From assembly GCA_963722415.1 (NCBI GenBank), contig CAVRNI010000035.1, positions 94,741 to 158,740 on the forward strand: a stretch of 64,000 bases of DNA. The letters are read 5' to 3'. The translations under genes and the position numbers were made by a program. Source of the DNA: JALOLG01 sp963722415 (GTDB lineage Bacteria; Actinomycetota; Acidimicrobiia; Acidimicrobiales; Ilumatobacteraceae). Every line of letters starts with the position of its first letter. Within the stretch, counting starts at the first letter, position 1. The notes beneath the pieces were generated by a model. That model saw only the letters and a program-made list of their open reading frames with translations. It did not search any database and was not told the origin of the DNA. This document shows positions 63,291-64,000 of the stretch, piece after piece.

Positions 63291-64000
63291 CTAAGCGATG
63301 CCGTGGGTTTCGAAGGCCTGCTGGGAGAACTCGATCACTTCACCGTCGTCGGCTGACACATAGCCGGCGGGGCCGAACAGATTCGCCTGTCGGAGGCGAC
63401 GAGTGGTCATCTCCTCGGTGTCGTCGGCGAATCCGAAATGGGTCCAGACGAAGTCGAAGCTGCCGTGTCCGTTGGGTTGGATCTGGCACGTTGAGACACT
63501 GTTGACCTGCTGCTGGAAGATGATGCTCGGGAAGACCGTCAGCATGACGACCGAGTGGCCCGCCCCACCATGGCTCGGGGACGACATCGATCTGGCTCGG
63601 GTCGTGAAGCGTCATGTCCTGCTTGAAGCTGGTCACGTCTGAGGTTGCCTCGGCGGTCTTGCCGGCGTTGCCGCGGGTCGAGATCATTGCGGCGTGCCGG
63701 AAATGGTAGTCCATCCGCAGTTGTGATTCGTTGTCGGCAGGCACGCCAGAGACCGAACGTGACGAACCAGACGTGCAGGAGACCAGGGTGGTACGGGTCT
63801 CTGATGTTCTCCATCATCAGCTTCCAGTTGCCTGGAATCCGTTGACGGTTGTATCCGAGCAGTGTGAGTTTCGCGGCCGTTGAACAAGCGGTCGAAGTAG
63901 CTGAGGATAGTTCGGGCCGAGGAACTCCTCGAGTGGTTCGACGTCGTGGTCGAACAAGGCGAACACGACACCGCCTCGGCAGGCGACCTTGAGTTTCGTG
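63291..64000 (-). CDS. Aromatic-ring-hydroxylating dioxygenase, alpha subunit, C-terminal part (several frame breaks; continues beyond window)
   Basis: Catalytic-domain end of the large subunit of a Rieske oxygenase. The mononuclear iron motif is present in MMENIRDPYHPGLLHVWFVT (the D-x-x-H-x4-H pattern), then DYHFRHAAMISTRGNAGKTA, DMTLHDPSQIDVVPEPWWGG, VVMLTVFPSIIFQQQVNSVS and FDFVWTHFGFADDTEEMTTR, ending FSQQAFETHGIA. Frame changes near 63565, 63730 and 63830. The N-terminal Rieske domain lies outside the window. The substrate is unknown; the beta gene follows after ~120 bp. Confidence 0.85.

Overview
The window reads as a chromosomal segment of a high-GC actinobacterium, most likely class Acidimicrobiia (Ilumatobacter-like). 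The grounds are very strong G/C third-position codon use, frequent GTG and TTG starts, F420/LLM-type oxidoreductases, an ANTAR response regulator next to polA, an alpha2-type glycyl-tRNA synthetase, GAAC-N4-GTTC LexA boxes and the uvrC/rapZ/gap-pgk-tpiA-secG backbone. Lineage is inferred from gene content; no 16S rRNA is present.

Layout. 0-3.5 kb: partial LLM oxidoreductase, MaoC hydratase, acyl-CoA synthetase, era. 3.5-7.2 kb: divergent two-component system with a GerMN lipoprotein, then a DinB-like gene bracketed by two copies of a 53-bp palindrome. 7.2-12 kb: enoyl-CoA hydratase, DinG-type helicase, uppS, a divergent catalytically degenerate uppS paralogue, recO. 12-17 kb: glyS and trpC-F-B-A. 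17-22 kb: type II fatty-acid synthesis (fabZ facing fabD-fabH-fabG-acpP-fabF). 22-29.9 kb: tRNA-Leu(CAA), a carboxymuconolactone decarboxylase/AhpD-like gene with an in-frame TGA followed by a SECIS-like hairpin, ANTAR regulator, polA, methyltransferase, rpsA, coaE. 29.9-32.3 kb: frame-broken HNH/DUF222 gene and a tandem GNAT. 32.4-46 kb: uvrB, a MoxR/DUF58/DUF4129 cluster, uvrA, an MFS protein, a rhomboid-like protein and uvrC; uvrA and uvrB carry LexA boxes. 46-59 kb: LLM oxidoreductase, methyltransferase, rapZ, gap-pgk-tpiA, a five-gene peptide ABC transporter, secG, tRNA-Leu(GAG). 59-64 kb: accessory region with a ~96-bp tandem repeat, an IS481-like element and a minus-strand ring-hydroxylating dioxygenase plus LLM oxidoreductase operon running off the window.

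Two results stand out. First, the uppS product lacks exactly the two C-terminal features (the AYAEL glutamate and the terminal R-x-G) that the neighbouring paralogue keeps, while the paralogue lacks the catalytic motifs. That is the division of labour of the eukaryotic DHDDS/NgBR cis-prenyltransferase. Second, the CMD/AhpD-like gene continues in one frame through a TGA at the second position of its CxxC motif, with a hairpin at bacterial SECIS distance, so a selenoprotein is likely.

A caution for every reader: about 35 single-base frame breaks are visible, including in essential genes (polA, fabF, coaE, uvrB). In each case the other frame resumes the same protein family, which is the signature of uncorrected long-read indels. 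Such genes are annotated here at full length with the approximate break position. Many genes also have a TANNNT -10 box only 6-9 nt before the start codon, suggesting widespread leaderless transcription.
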